Origin: Archegozetes longisetosus
Taxonomy: Eukaryota > Arthropoda > Arachnida > Sarcoptiformes > Trhypochthoniidae
Length of the DNA: 64,000 nt
NCBI GenBank assembly: GCA_018873245.2
Contig: JAEMBT020000002.1
Span: 7,414,001 to 7,478,000 of the forward strand
Reading direction: 5' to 3'
Shown: in pieces, positions 1 to 15,600 of the stretch
How the letters are laid out: each line of letters begins with the position of its first letter
How positions within the stretch are numbered: the first letter of the stretch is position 1
Translations under genes and position numbers: made by a program
Notes under the pieces: model-generated
The model's input: the letters and a program-made list of their open reading frames with translations, nothing else
Told to the model about the DNA's origin: nothing
Database searches by the model: none

Positions 1-2211
1 AATTGAAAAATCCTCTGCGCAAAAGAGGCATCTCATAGTTTCTATAGTATATTAGATACCTTTCTATTGCCAACAACTTTGAACTACTAATAAAAGTTAA
101 TCTTTTAGAGATATACAAACATGCCTAACTTGTAGAAAGATATAACTTGTCTAAAACATTAAACGTTTTGATCAAAGGTTGTAATTGAATGAAGTGAACC
201 TAGGATTATAAATATAACTTTAATGAGTATTTCATTGAACACATCTTAATGGTTTGCTTGATTGATTATTTTCAAACTTAGATCATTAAACCAAATCTCC
301 ATTATTTGCTGTAATCTGACGAAAACTCGATAATAATCATTATAACAAACTGATGACACGAATGAAATGTTTCAGAAAATAACGTATTACTTGAGCTGTT
401 AAGTTAATACTTTCATAGAAAATCAAATCAAGGTTAAGATAGCCAACATTTATTGATAATTTTCTCAATCATTAAGTAGATATGATCATTGTATCAATTG
501 ATGCATATATGATTCCAAAGCTACGAAAACATACTTTTCAGAGTTATTCAGTTTGACAGAAAAACATGTTTAAGTGAATTTCAAATGAAACATAAGAAAC
601 CGAACCAAATCAGACAAAACAATTATTGTAGAATTAGTAAGACTTGAGAGATGATCGTCTGATTGTCTGATTTAGGGAATAGAGTTGTTTACTTATGAAC
701 TGACTCGCCAAAATAGAAAACAATCAACAGCAAAACGTTATGCTGGGACAAAAGGCTATTTTTACCAGAGGAACAATTCATTATTTGGGCAAAACTTTTT
801 AGAACTAAAGAGGATTATTTTTCAGCTCAAAAGTTTATGGTTTCAATTAAAAATTCATACTATAGCACAACACGTCTATCGATTATCATCCACGCGAATA
901 ACTACTTCATATATTATGCTCCAGTCATTTTCAATTTTAATCAACTTTATTTTCTTTTATATTATTTTCATAAACATTTCAATTCACTCAATTCTGTTAT
1001 ACTTTCATATATTATCCAAATTTTCATTTCTATTAGACGTAAACATTTCGTCTGAGTTATTGCGAATGCGAGTATATATTCGAGTTAGAACTCAATCAGA
1101 GCCGTATATATCTAGTCAGAACTCAATCGGAGTCCAATCATTTACACTTTGACACTCGAATGACCAATTATTATCACATCCACTGTTGACTGCTGACAAG
1201 CCGATCTCAATCAGAATGATTTGATGATCTATTTATCGTTGCATTTGGTAAAGTGATCAGAAATAAAGATTGAATTAATAAAGACGATCAGCGACTGATT
1301 AAATATGACATCAATATATGAAAAGTGATCATGACAAGGGTTCTTTATGCTTAGCCGAATATTATTAAACTAGACCTGGTCGACAATTTATATTTTCCAC
1401 CGAAGAAGTTGTTGAGTGATTATTTGTTAGTTTCTTAAATCGTTGAGTTTATATAACAGAAACCTATTTGTCTTCATTGCGACTTAAAGCGTGCTCAAAC
1501 AAAACACAAGCCATGCACTCGTCAGATTCAAAGATATTTTATGCTTCTTATGAAAAGAAAGTGAATCAGCTTTTCTGTTAGACAAGCTTTACATATATGT
1601 GTGACTACTTTCATAGAGTAACATATCAGACCATTAAAGTACAAAACAGCAATGTAAAATCCAAAACTCTATACACAATGACATGCCTTGTTTTCACTAA
1701 ACTATTCTACATTTTATGATTCTAGCCTTTGTGGTATTCGAGAAAGAATAATCGAAATTTCTAACTGTAATGGGGGCGCCTTATACTGCTTTTGACGTAG
1801 ACCCAACACTAGTGCAATACTAACGTAGACCCAAGCTAGTGCAAAACTAAATCTGCTTTCATAGCACTACTCAATGCACAGTGCATTCGATCGCGTATAA
1901 GGGGAGAACTTTAGTCTGTTTGTTATCCGCATGAGCCAAAAGCGCCGAAAACTTATCATCTATGGCTTGTTGATACTTCAGTGCGATGTTGTTATTCATC
2001 GCGAGAGAGTAGTGTATGTATGTGTGTGTGCGCTAACCATCATAGCCATCAGTGCAATCTAATACATGATAAAATAATATTTGCCTCACTCAAAGTTCAT
2101 AAAAGTCACTCTACATGCTCTCCAATGCACTTCTCATTTAAGACTTCATCCAAACCTTTATTCCGGATTAAATTTGCATTAATGCCAAAATCATTAGTTT
2201 GAGTCAAGTAA
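1..2211. other. 5' flank of the DOK7-like gene, no gene recognised
   Basis: AT-rich sequence with only short, low-complexity ORFs. I see no exon with a recognisable protein and no tRNA-like A/B boxes. The promoter and 5' UTR of the DOK7-like gene should lie at the right end, since the first coding exon opens at 2212-2215, but no core promoter motif stands out enough to call. Confidence 0.5.
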
Positions 2212-2214
2212 ATG

Positions 2215-4415
2215 ATGGCTAATCCTACTATTATAGTAGAAGGATGTTTGAAGTATCGCGATGGTCGTAAGGTATCTAATATTCACATTACACTACATGC
2301 ATTAGTACTCAGTCTATTCGTTGTCAAATTAATACATTTTTCTTCAAATATTTGCCGTCGTTTGAAATTTTAGTGGAAAGCCAGATGGGGTCTGGTCACC
2401 AAATTATCTCCAGTCGCAGGTCTGTCTTATTTGTTACTGATATGTTTGAAATTTGATGTAATTTAATGCAAATATCGTATACTATACTTAAGTTTATTTG
2501 ATGTGAAATAAAGCTCTTTCTTTGAGCTTAACTCATACGAGCGTTAGTATTACTGAGAAACAGTTAATCTCGTGATAAATCAGGTCGGCAAAAATCATAG
2601 TCTTTATGCTTAACTCGTCATGTCGATGGCTATCAATATGATTTTTGATTTAGACCTCCTCGCGTTTTGCCCAATTTGTGCAGTAATGCAGTGAACGTGT
2701 AGTACAAAGTGAGTTCAACCCCAAGAGCATAACATACAACTAAAGGATGAACTAATGAAGCTATCATTGCTGTCGCCCTTCGCTTCTTTCTCATTTTGCC
2801 TCATTTGGGGCATCTTTCTGGAAATCTGGTGCTGGTTCGAGGCATCACTCATATGCCATATTTGATATTTTGTATTTCTTCGAGCGTGTGTTTCTTTAGA
2901 GGCAGCTCACCGTCTATTGCCTGATGGGTGGGAAGGACTCGACAGGGAGATTTTTGCATTGAATACAACGCGACAAAGTCGGGTCATTGTTAGGCAGTTA
3001 TATTATATGAGCCCTATTTGTGCATTCGACCAAATGGACATCAGATGAATGGCTTTAATAAAATATACCCAAATTCGATAAATTCATATTTGAAAAATTC
3101 ATATTTGACAAATTCATATTTGACAAATTCCTACTTTAAAATAAAAACATCACGTTATTTGCTGTCCCCAACGTCCAAACATGATATAATAGAGTAATAT
3201 ATCTAAATTGATTTGGGTTATAGTTTTGTGCCTCAATTGAGAGTCGATAAGCGATCTGTTTAAGGGAGAGAAGTTTTCTTTTGCAACACATTATCAATGC
3301 ATGCCTCACATGTAATGTGCGACTGCATTGCCCAAAATGTCGTAAACATTTTCCAGCAAAGCCTCTTCTTATGCCATCGTGACAGATATAAGTGCGGTCT
3401 AGAGGTTTCTTATTTCTTTTTTGGCGTCGTCTCTAAATTTGCACGTTTTCAACGCTCTAACGTTTTAATTGTTATGATTTAATTAAAACTTGAGGCAAAC
3501 AGCTCGCCAAACGCTTCTAAACAGACATTTAGCTTAGATTTTATTAGACTGTGCTCTGCAAGCTATCACTCAAATTAGACTTTTGATGTTTAAGATAAAA
3601 TTAGTTGAAATTTAAAACTTGTCTAATTGAATATAAATTCAATAGTTGATGAAAGATTTAAAGCTTGAAAATGTTGACTGTCATTAAGGTACTGCCCGTA
3701 TTGACTAATTGATGTGAAAAATTATTCATTAGCAAATTAACTGATTATTTATGAGTAAGAAATGTGGTGTCATTTTTTAGAATATCCTCATTATCAAGCG
3801 ACTCATGTAAATTGAGTCAACTTTTCATACTATGCATATACTTGTCAGTGACTTATTGATTACTAACCCTATGTTAACATTTAACACCTAAACTTATCAA
3901 ATTGTCTCTAGTTTTACTATCTCTATCTCTAATATTGTAGCTACTCAAACGTAATGGTTATTGAGTTTTTACAAGTGCAAAATACTATAATTCAAGTATT
4001 ATTCAGTTTATAAAGAACTAAATCAAGAATTTGCAAATATACTGATAATGCAATTTGGGTAAAGTTTGAGCAAAATTTGAGCAAAATCTCACTTTCTTGC
4101 GAATCATTCATTAAATTATCCAAACAATTTCTAATCTAGCATTGGAGTTATTACTAAAAATATTTACATATTTTTAGTGCTTTATGCTAATAAAGCGATA
4201 CACAATTATTTGTGTATTCCTGAAATGGGTTGGAGTTAGGAATGATTCAATGATGCTTATGTACTCAATTACCAATTCAAGTAGTAGTGCATGTGTGCTC
4301 TTCAGCTCCAAGCTTTCTCCAATCTTTATTGATTATACAAAAGTTATTCTCCTCAATATTAACTCCATATGGATCAAAAATGTTTTCCTATTCTTGACAA
4401 TCTGTTCAGGTATTA

Positions 4416-4461
<46 letters not shown>

Positions 4462-5427
4462 CTCTCTCCTTTCTCCTCTCCCTATAATGCTTGTAATTGC
4501 TTATTCATAATTTAAACAAAACCACTCAATTCAAATGGTAATACATGGACAATAAGTTGACATAAAAGAGAAAGCAAAAGAAGTGTTCGACCAGTAGTCG
4601 TTGGTTTGATAGAGAAGAGTCCTCAAAGTGAACTAGGTTTTTGTATACAATGATTTCCTGTTTCTGCTTTGCGCTCTATGATCGTTAACGATAATAAATG
4701 TAGAGCCAGTTAACTGAGAAGAGGCGGTTATACATAACTTTCAATAATGATCTAAAGTTTCCAGAACGAAGTTAATGCAAATTTTCATTTCGATTAGATT
4801 CTGTTTCTTCTTATTTGAAAATGTAAAATTGCCATTAAGAACTATAAAAACTTTAGTCAAGACGATCTTCTCCGGCAATCAAATCTGTATTATTTGAAAT
4901 GCGGATTGACTGAAAACTTAAATAATGATAGTCTTTATGACATTTGGCTTGAATGAAGTCGCAATCAAAATGAATTAATAAAGAAAGTCTACTAGTTTAA
5001 TGTATGTATAAAGTAGAAGATCTAAAAAATAAGCTTATCTTACATCTGAACCGATTAAACCTTATAATTTGATGTTTATTTCTTTTGAAACACGACCGTT
5101 TATTATAAACTAGAGATAGCTTTGAGTGTTTAGATTCCGTCCAAATTTTGGCAACTTATCAAAAGCTCGTCTTTTAATTATCTAATAAATTATTAATAAT
5201 TAATGTAATGCTAATATAAGAATTCAAAATTTTTCCTTTTTCTCCTCCTCACTTGAGAGAAACATATTTTCATCAAGTATAATAAAATAGAAAATAAAGT
5301 AGAAAAATTGAATATTTAATTTAGTCACGTCAAATAAATCAAATTCAATTTAATAGTTATGACACGCTATTCACAGACAACATTACTTTATGAAAGACAG
5401 TCACTTACTGTGAATTTATTTTACTCA

Positions 5428-5484
<57 letters not shown>

Positions 5485-8400
5485 ATTTTAATCGAAATCC
5501 ACTGCATTTTAATGAGTTGTTCCACTCCCCAACTATTCAATTTATTTTACAAAATCAAATCAAATAAAGTTATAAAAACATCTAATCAACGTGACATTTA
5601 AGTAACTCATTGTATGAATTAATATAAATCATCTTAAAGTTAATCTTATTTCTCAATGGTTATGTATGAAATAGTTTAATTTGGTTTTTAAGTTCTCAAA
5701 TCTTATACTGAAATACCTGAAAAGACAGATTTTCACTGAGTGCTAAAATTGAATAAAAATAAGTCAATTTTAGTGAACATTCTGAACATTCATTACGATA
5801 AATCTCGAGAATTAGAGTCATATATTAGCAGATTATAGTTTAAACTGGTTTAGTTAGAAAAAAATCTTAGCTTTGTTACTTTAAATTCTTTGAAGTATGC
5901 CCAATAACTCAAGTTTACATTGAGAGGTCTTTAGGCGCCAAACAGCTGCTCCATCACCACGATTCTCGACATTTTCAACCAGAGCATAACTCATTATAAG
6001 CTTAGAGTGACAAAAATCTGAAGAAAACTCTTAAAAAACAAATTTGTTGGATATTTTGATTTTTAAAATGCAACTTATGCTCTTCTTCAAACGTTTCGTC
6101 TATTGATCTGTCGTTGAGTGAACGGCATAAAGTCCTATTTCAACTACAGATAACACTTTATAGGACTCACCCGACAATATGTTTTCTTCATAAGTCAGAT
6201 AAAACTATTGATGCTATTTCTGCGCTCATACTTGTCACTTGAAAGCATAGTTTGGTATTATCATAATCGCCATTAATTAACATTTTATTTTGCTAATAGC
6301 TCATTTGATGAGTGCTGTTATATGCTATCTCTAATAGAAGTAACATTACAGACAGCATTTTATAGCACTAACTCGAGCATCAGTTATAACAAAAACAGTT
6401 TGATATATTTTGAACAAAAGAAGTTTTTATGTTAATTAACTTGTGATCCATTTTAGTAGAGATATTTGCAATTAAAATATTCGGAACAAGTATTATTTAG
6501 TAAGAAAAACAACGTTAAAATAGTGACAAAAGCTAAGAGCATATAAATAAGGGAAATATATTAAACTTAGTTTTATCATAAACAAAGCATCACAACTGAG
6601 ATGTGTGTCCACTTGAACACTCACAATTTAAATTAATTGTACAATTCACATCTATATGATAATTATGATAATCAATAGTATTAGTACTAATTATCCAGTA
6701 ATCAAATATGATTGATCTATTCTCATAAATACAACGCTTCTCTTATTTATCATCTAATCCTTACAGACTTATTATTCCTTTAATTCTGTCTATAATTGTT
6801 TGCTATTTGTTCGCTATATTTTCTATTCAGAAACTGAATAGTAGTATATATCCATAAAAGATTAATTGAGTTGAGTATTAAAAATGAATCTTTTAGTACT
6901 TCTTAAAATTCAATAAACTACTGATGAAATATTTAGAGAAAGCTTTCAGATCTTAGAAAGAATATAAAAATTGATTCCGGGATTCATCGCAATTTAGTAT
7001 TTAATGCTTAAAATTTCGAGTCGATTCAAGCCATAAATCTAGTCGTAAATCATATATAAAATGAAAGCTTTTCATTTAGACAAGTAATGAGTACTTTTTT
7101 AGGCTCAGAATATCATCGATTATAATCTAAAAGCTGTAAAGTAAGCAAATTCAGAGCTGAGTTGTGCACATTCAATTAGAGTACAATTTTAAGGCAAATT
7201 AAAAGTGACTAATTATTAACTATGTTTAGCTGGAATAGTATGCCAGCTCTTTAGGAGTTTGATTACTTTGCGTTCTAGTTCTCCTCCTTTTCCCGATCTT
7301 TTCCACAAGAAAAGTAATGCAAAAATCTTGTTTTCAATCATCTATCTTTCTATCTCTATCTCTCTTCTCTAACCACGTGTTGACAAAGTGTCTGATCTAG
7401 TCATACACCAAACACAGAGAGAAACAGTTGCTTTGAGATGTTATGCCATTTTTCTTGCGGACAGTTATGCATAATATAAGTGAATAGTTATTTGAATGGC
7501 GAATGTGCTCGACTGGGATGAGACGTAGAAGTCTGGTATAGATGAATCTTATTTGAGCAGATTTTGCTCTCCTTCTCTAATAGGCAAATGATTGATAGTT
7601 TACTAACAAAAGAGAAGCAATAAAGAAAGCAAAAAGCAGGAGATTCACTCCGACGAGTAACAACTCATCCCTTAAGCCCCTTCGATGCCGACAAATTAGC
7701 AAAACTCAATGCTTTACTATTTTTAATTTTAAATTATAGCTTTTTTAATCAGTTTTTGCTTACTTAAGATTTTATGCCTTTATTTTGATTTATTGCTTGA
7801 TAAAACACAAGATAAAAGTCTCTTACAATACTTCGATGCGAACTCAATGTTTTTTCGATTATTCATGACTGCATTCATTTTTTTATTCGTTGTCAGTGAC
7901 AGTTGGCTTAATATAAAAGCTTTTGTATGAATAAAAAATATTTTCAATTTCACTTTCAAGTTTTATTATCCTTTCATTATCTAAAGTTTCGATAAAAAGC
8001 GAGATTTATTCGAAAATTATGAATAGCATCAATCTGAAGTTTACTGATTTTCTCAAACTTGGAATATATCGCTTAACTTGCAATCTTTAAGAAAGCAATA
8101 GCTATCTAAGGCAATTGAGTCAGACTTACGTTTAAATTCAAATTTTTCAAAGTGATTATCATTTAAATGTCATTAAGAAGCTTTTCCACACTCTCTCATT
8201 GAGTTAAGGATAAGAAATTTTCATGTTGTATAAATCGACTGAAACTTTAGTTTTACTCCTATACGTGTTCAATGGACACTTTTTAGTCATGTCACGCATA
8301 GAAGTTTTAAATGCAAAAAATCTGTCCATTGAATTGACTTATTTTACCAATTTAATTGTCTCACACCATACTAACCAAAACTGTATGAATTTATTCTCAT

Positions 8401-9527
8401 TATTGACATTTCGTAGCAAAATAGGAGAGTTAAAAGTTGTAAACAAGGGTTTGTTAAAGTTATTTGTTATTTACTAAATTAATTCATTGCTTCAAATAGT
8501 TTGCGATCACTCCCAGTAGTATTTCCATTGCATAGTATTGATCGAATTGAATGCTTGACAAATATTTCAAGTTTGATTCATATCGATTTTCGACAACTAT
8601 TTCTATTGCGATCAATCGAAACAAATAAAATATGTTTAACTTAACAGAAGAGTAATTTAATTGGTTTGAATTATGTTGTAACTGATATTTTCATATAAAT
8701 GCCAGGAATGGTTTTGTTTGAAGTATGAATTTTTGCGTGTGATATTACTTTTCTAGTCTAATAATTATATTGCATACTATTTTTCATGAGAACTATTCTA
8801 TCAGTGCGTTCGTTCAGGACTTCTTTTATATATCGTGCAGAAAAGATTAATGTTTGCTGAAAAACTACAACATTATTACAAGATATTCATCATTAAGAAG
8901 CTCTACTCCTGATAAGTATTGCTCGAAAGTATCATTTCAGGGCAACTATTATTGTAAATAAGTTACAGTCCATGTCATGTGAAACTTAATATGTTTCGTA
9001 AACAAACTCTCTATAAACCTATCTTCATCTCTCATTATCGATTCCTGAAACTAATTTCTAATTCAATAATTGACAGTTTAAACTATACATGTCTATAGTT
9101 TGATGTTTTTGAAACCCAATACCATTTAATAGTGCTCTTAAATTAGTTTAAAAATTTTTTATGTCTGGAATCATATTCTTATCTATAAGTATTTGTGTAT
9201 ATTAGAGATTAAAGCCTTGAGTCTAATGTAATTTTATTTTCGTTTCAAACATATGTTGGCAATCAATTGAAAGCTATGCACGCATTGCGAGAACACAAGT
9301 AAGTGATTTTATGTGTCATATCACGCAATCTTTAGGATTAATGCATTTTGCAATACAAAGTGGAAATTTAGTAATAATATCATAGATCCAAGCCTTTATT
9401 GATCCGATCGGAAGTCTGACTCACAATGTTGTGTGCACTTGAAAATATGCACAAAACAATTCTCATAGTCTCATAGCTTTTTTCTTTACTATACTTCATG
9501 TTGACATCAATTCTACCAAACTTCTGC

Positions 9528-9601
<74 letters not shown>

Positions 9602-12600
9602 GAGTGAGGCTTATATAAAGGTTTGCTTCGATTGACTTCTATTGGTATTTATAGCAAACACATAACGACTAACACAATGAAATTTCAGGCAATATTTATT
9701 AAACTGCTCGAACCCCAGGACTCTTATTTTGTTTTTGAGATGACTTGTGCTTTCGGCAAAATTTTTATGGGTTGTTAAGGAAATGCGTTTGTAGTAGAGG
9801 AAGAAATAAAACAATAATTCTAGTCAATAACGATGTACTCGGTTTTAAAACCATTACGGTTTTATTCATCCGTCAATTCAATAAATAAGAATGCTCGTCT
9901 AACTTATAGCACACTATTTTTGTTTGACTTCATTTTACCTGATTTGTATCAAATTTGTTTCTGTCTGATGTTTTTACTTATAAAATAAATATTTAGTTTT
10001 GCCGTCTGTTATTTTCTTATATACAGGTAATTATTGTCAACACATAATCATTATTAAGATATATGTAATTATTAAGATAACATAAACTTATGCTAAATCC
10101 ATTTGCTCTCTGCGTGTGTTTTGCATAACGAAAAGTAAATGGTGTGAAACCTAAAAACATGCATAACATTTGATAACGAGATAAAAACAATCTATGAAAA
10201 CGTTTGCTAATCAGTTTTGCTCATACTCTATATTGTGTATTAATTGAAATATCAATTTGATGCATAAATTTAAATGCAGTGTATTATAAACTATGGTCTA
10301 ATGAATTTTTAATGTCTTTTTCATATATCATGACTCGTTCTAATTAATTAAATTATTTTTCGCCCAAATACTACTCAAATGAATGCTAAAAACGTGAGCA
10401 AGTCGTCGAAACTGGTAAAGAAAAGTTTGCAATAAGTTAGTATTGATTATACTGTATATGAAATGGACAAATTCGGGGTCAGTCTCCGTTGACTTATATA
10501 AGGAAATGGGTTGGTGAATATTATTTGATGCAAAGTTATCATGGAAATACACTTAAGTTAAAGAGTCTAAAATAGCTTATGCTCTAGATCTATAGGTTGA
10601 CGTTTGAATAAAAGTTTAGTGTAAATCCAGCTTTTGAGTTGTTTGACTGAATATCTGGCTGTTTTCAGTTGACTTCGCAATACTTTTATAGGTTAGAACC
10701 ATATTTTGTGGCACATAAATCAAAGCATAAATATTTATGGCTTTCTATTATATTTGTCGTTTATGATAAGTTTTGCTCTTTTACTAAATCCCTTCAATCC
10801 TATAAATTATGCTTAAATTTTACTATAATTCTTACAGTTCATACACATATGTTTTGAATCTAAATCAATTTTTAGCTCATTTAGAAACTATGAGAATATA
10901 GAATTTTTGAAATGTTTTTCTGTAATAATAAATATATATAATAGCTTGAAGTCACAATTGAAGCAATTAAGTTACATCAAAGCGTACAGTGTGTGACTCT
11001 AATTTAATGATCGCAATTATTCTAATTTAGACAATAGTAAAACTTATTTTTTCTTTGCCTCTAAAGTCGAACAAAATTCAAAAATCAATATCAAACTTTG
11101 AGTTATTTATAATCCGAATGAACAACCCATGATTTCTAAACATTTGCCTAAAGTAATGCAAATCTTACTCATATTTACAATCCATCAAATCCTCGATTGG
11201 TAAGAAAGAGAGGAATATTTGACTTAAAATATGAAGTTTTATCGATTTACTTCTGTGTACATAAACGTAGTCAATTGTATTTTTCCAAATAAAAACATAA
11301 AACAATGAAACAACAACGAGAGAGGCATTACCTGTCATTTGATTACCTGTCATTTGAGTACTTGAAAGGGATCAGTAAAACCTTATATTTATATTTGAGA
11401 ACAAAAGTAAAAGTTGAAAAAGTTTCCTATCAAAATCCATGTTCAATGAAAAAGAGTAGTGACAGATAAATGTCAAGTTGAATACTATGTTTCGTATTTT
11501 CTGTCATGATACCAATTCACTCACTATGTGTTCTGATGAAAATCCTTCACTTCCTTTCCTTTGAATTCATTTGAAATGGTTGTAAAAACAGCACACGTTA
11601 TCTCTCGGGAATGAAGAGGAAAGAAACTTTTTTAAGTGAACAGCACTTTTCTAGTATTTTTATTATCCTCTATCTTGTAAAAACCTACTGCTAATAGTGA
11701 TTGTTCAACTAAAAATGTTTCAGACTTAAAAATATTCTTTCTATACTAAAACATTCTACTCCTAAGGCACTAAACTAACTAAAGAACCAACTAAAGTACA
11801 TAAGAAGCATGACAACCATTGAGGATTAACTGATATTAAAATAAATGTGGAATGATTCGTCTTTTTAAAAAAACGACATAAAACGGATGCCTCTTTTGAA
11901 TTTTACATGAGCTCATCAACCTTAAAGTTAGTGCTGAGGTACACATTTAAGGTATACATTTAAGGTACATATTTAAGGTACACATTTAAGATACATGTTT
12001 AAGATACACATTTAACCAGACCTTTTAACATCTAAGCCACTTAACTAACATGAATTATACAGAGTACATTCTATGTTATGGCAATCTCTACCACTATTTT
12101 AGGTGTTCATCAGCCCATTTGTAGCAAATAAAAATCCATATCAATTTACTCGTTGTTGCTATGGAAATATAAATCTAAAGCTTTTATATTTTATTGAAAG
12201 TAATTTTTATTACTTCTTTTAAGCCTTTCTCATGTACTGTATGAACTCACTCCAAACCGTCCTAAATGACTGCATTACCTAAATAAATCTCCTATTTTAT
12301 TATCATTATTATTGCTTTTCCATTAACTTTGTTTGTGTTGATTTCCAGAACTCGAATTGGACGTAAGAAAATTTAGTAACTTGATTATTCAAATTTCAGT
12401 CTACCTCTCTATCTATAAACATTAATCTAAATATCAACTTATTCCTTAACGTTCGCTCAGAGCAAACTCACAAATATTGTCCTCATCAACTATTCTTTTG
12501 CGATTTACATATCTTTGTATTCCAATTAAGTGTTTGTTTTCGATTCAATGATAAAAAAGCAATTCTATATAACCTTTAAAGCTGTCAGTTAGAAAATGAT

Positions 12601-15600
12601 CTTTTTGGTAAACAAGGAATTTGTTGATAATCTATTTGAGAGTTGATACTGAATTGGCAATAAATTTGTGTTAAATTGATGCATAGTTGATACTGGCACG
12701 TAGAGCTAAGGTTTTTTTCCAAAAATAGTCATGTCTTGTATGTTTACATACATACTTGTAGTGCTTATATATAGATCGTCTGTTTATCAATACTCTATAC
12801 TAAGAGTTTGATTTTCTATCTCCAGAGATTTCACTATCCCAAATATTATTACATTTTACTCTTCTCTTATCCATACTTTGTGCATTCACTTTCATGTTGA
12901 TCTCTAAAATTCTACGTTAATATCCGTTTCAGCTAGCTAGAATTCTGATTCCTTTCACCTCATTTCTTGTCTCTCTCTAAGTTTTAACCAAATTATAGAT
13001 GGAGAATAAGAATTAGAAAATCAGAATTGCTTCAATACCTAAACTTGAGATACATTGATAGGAACATAAATCATGTTCTGTTTATTTCTCTTGAGGCACT
13101 CTTTTCCAAATACATATAACTTGATTGAAAATATTTCTCAAAAGTAATGTCATTTTTGATGATCAAATTTGAGTAATAGTATATTTTGATTTGAAAATCA
13201 AGTTAAAGTCATAAAATTATCATTAATTTTTTAATATCTTACTAACGATAAAGCTTGCAATTAAATAAGTATTTTCTTATTGATTCTGACTCGCTTCATT
13301 CTAAGTCTAAATCTACTTCCTTTTGAGCTAAAAAGTTAAGGCTTATGTAACACAACTATTCAAATAAGATGATTAGTAACTAAAAATGAAGGTTAAGAAA
13401 AGCTAATATTATTTACAGCATTGTCTACTTTACAGTCTACAAGTGAAACATTATTTAGAGTATAGTTTTCAAGCTAAAGTTTCAATTATTGTTAAATTTT
13501 GATGTGTTACAAAGCAGCGTGATTTAATTTACTCTGGCAAATGTAATTTTCTTTTTTAGTTATATTACTCAATAAAAAGAATGAGATAAACACATCGCTT
13601 AGTTGCTAATGTTTCGTTAGCAGTTTTATTTCTCTATATATGACACAAATCTGTATTTATATAAGCCTATAGAGACTCTAACTCTAGTTTCTATTGTCCT
13701 CAAAAATAACTGATTTCTCGTCTGGTATAGCTCGAGGTATTTCCAGTTGATTGGCTCGAACTAAATAAGAAACGATTTTTTTTACAAAAACAGCTCCAAG
13801 TTATATTGATTGTGTTCAGTCTCATCTACTGATCAATTTCTTTTAAGAAGTAAACGATCGCGATTTTATTACATTTCACCGATCACTCCATTAGCTCCAG
13901 GGACAACTCAACTAAATTAAGCACTAATTTTCAGAACTTCTGTCTTATTTCTGTCTAATTTATACCACAGTTATGCTTCTTTCCAATAAATCCTCGATTT
14001 TCAATGCTTTTAATGACTTTTTTTCATTCAATAGTCTTATTCTTAGAATTTTTTGCTAAACCAAATTTCCAAATCTTTACACCGATTGACTATTTGGAAA
14101 GAATTAAGATTTATTAAGTTGGATAATGAATGATATATTTGAAGAAAAGCCATACCAAGTTTTTGAACACTTTGAGAAACACACTTAAGTAACTTGAAAG
14201 TGAGAAATGAGTTATGGTTTGAGTGAAGATGCACTGAAATAATGAGTAATTTTGGTTTATTCGTGTACTGCATTCATCAGCCTTACATGTTTTCCCAATA
14301 CATTCACTTTTGCTATTCTTCCCCTTTCAATTCCATTGATTTTCACTTTTCACAACAATCTTTCAATTCTTCTAGAAATTCTTGTTTTCTTATTTACGTG
14401 ACACGAATCCAATACTTGGTTTACTTTCTATTGGATTCTTTCATTCATGAATAATTGTTATCATATTTGAGACAAATATTGTATTTATTAGGAAATAGAA
14501 TCCAAAATGTATTTCTGGTAAAATCGTATCAAATGTTTTGATGACTCTTTAGAAAAGTTTAAAACAAACAGAATCTAAAATATGTTTTTGGGAAAATGAT
14601 ATCAAACATTTTGATGATGTTATTAAAAGCTTGAAACAAACGAAATATCAAAAGTATCAAAATATATCAGGCTATAGAGTATGAAAAGAATAGGGTTAAA
14701 TGGGTTTAATTTTCATTAATCTCTACTAAAATCTACTTCATAATCGTCTATTGTACTCTCGCATTGTTTGCTAGATTACATTTAATTCATATAAGATATT
14801 AATGAGCGTTATCACAATGTCATAAACAGCAGAACAAATTGAACGCGCAAACAATTCATATGAGACTCCTGTTTGAAATTACTCTAATGCATATGAGAAC
14901 TAGTTGTTTCATTAATTACCTTAGTTGAGTAAAAACCATGAACATGTCATTATATGTATGCTCTGATATGGTTCAACTCTCATCTTAGTTGCAAATATCG
15001 AAAAAATGATTCATTCCAATCATGTGCCGCAATAGTCAGACCGCTTCCATAAACTATATTCTAACCTCAGAGCTACAAAGCCCTATCTCTATTACTACTT
15101 CTTTTATGAATAGCACTTTATAGCACTCATTCTGCGATATAATAGTATATTAGTCTATATACGAATTTCACTCCAACATTCTTCTGGGACTTCAAATTAA
15201 AGATCAAAGTGGGCGATACAGTTCTGCATGACGGACATATCGATGCAATATTTAGTTTAATTCTTATAACAACCAATATATCCATCCCATGCTATGTTCT
15301 ATATCCTTACCTGCATTAGTTCTAATGTTAGTGGCAAAACATGCATTAGTTTTTCAGCTTGAAACAGACTTTCGCGTTAGTTTAAGTGTAGTATTAGATA
15401 TTAGACAAAGAGTAGTATTTTAGAGAGAGAGAGAGAGAGAGAGAGAGGGACACTTGCCTGACGCTTATCCTCCAAAGTGAGCGACCCTCACAACCCTCAT
15501 AACACTCGTTTGAAATGTGAACTGTACCAGATGTGTCCGATTTGAACATTGCTTTATTTAATGCACAAAAAATCATGCAAATTACTAATCCTATGTGTGT

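Noticed and set aside
685-1152. 155-codon ORF upstream of DOK7
   Set aside because: Starts at TTG, hydrophobic AT-driven composition, no domain.
4184-4510. 108-codon ORF
   Set aside because: A third of it is the (CT)n microsatellite read as Ser-Leu; it lies inside a DOK7 intron with no other support. The same holds for 5359-5601 and 9380-9562.
12341-12370. Possible micro-exon (TTTCCAG ... GTAAG) in DOK7 intron 2
   Set aside because: The 14-nt interval would shift the reading frame between exons 2 and 3, and the phases already match without it.
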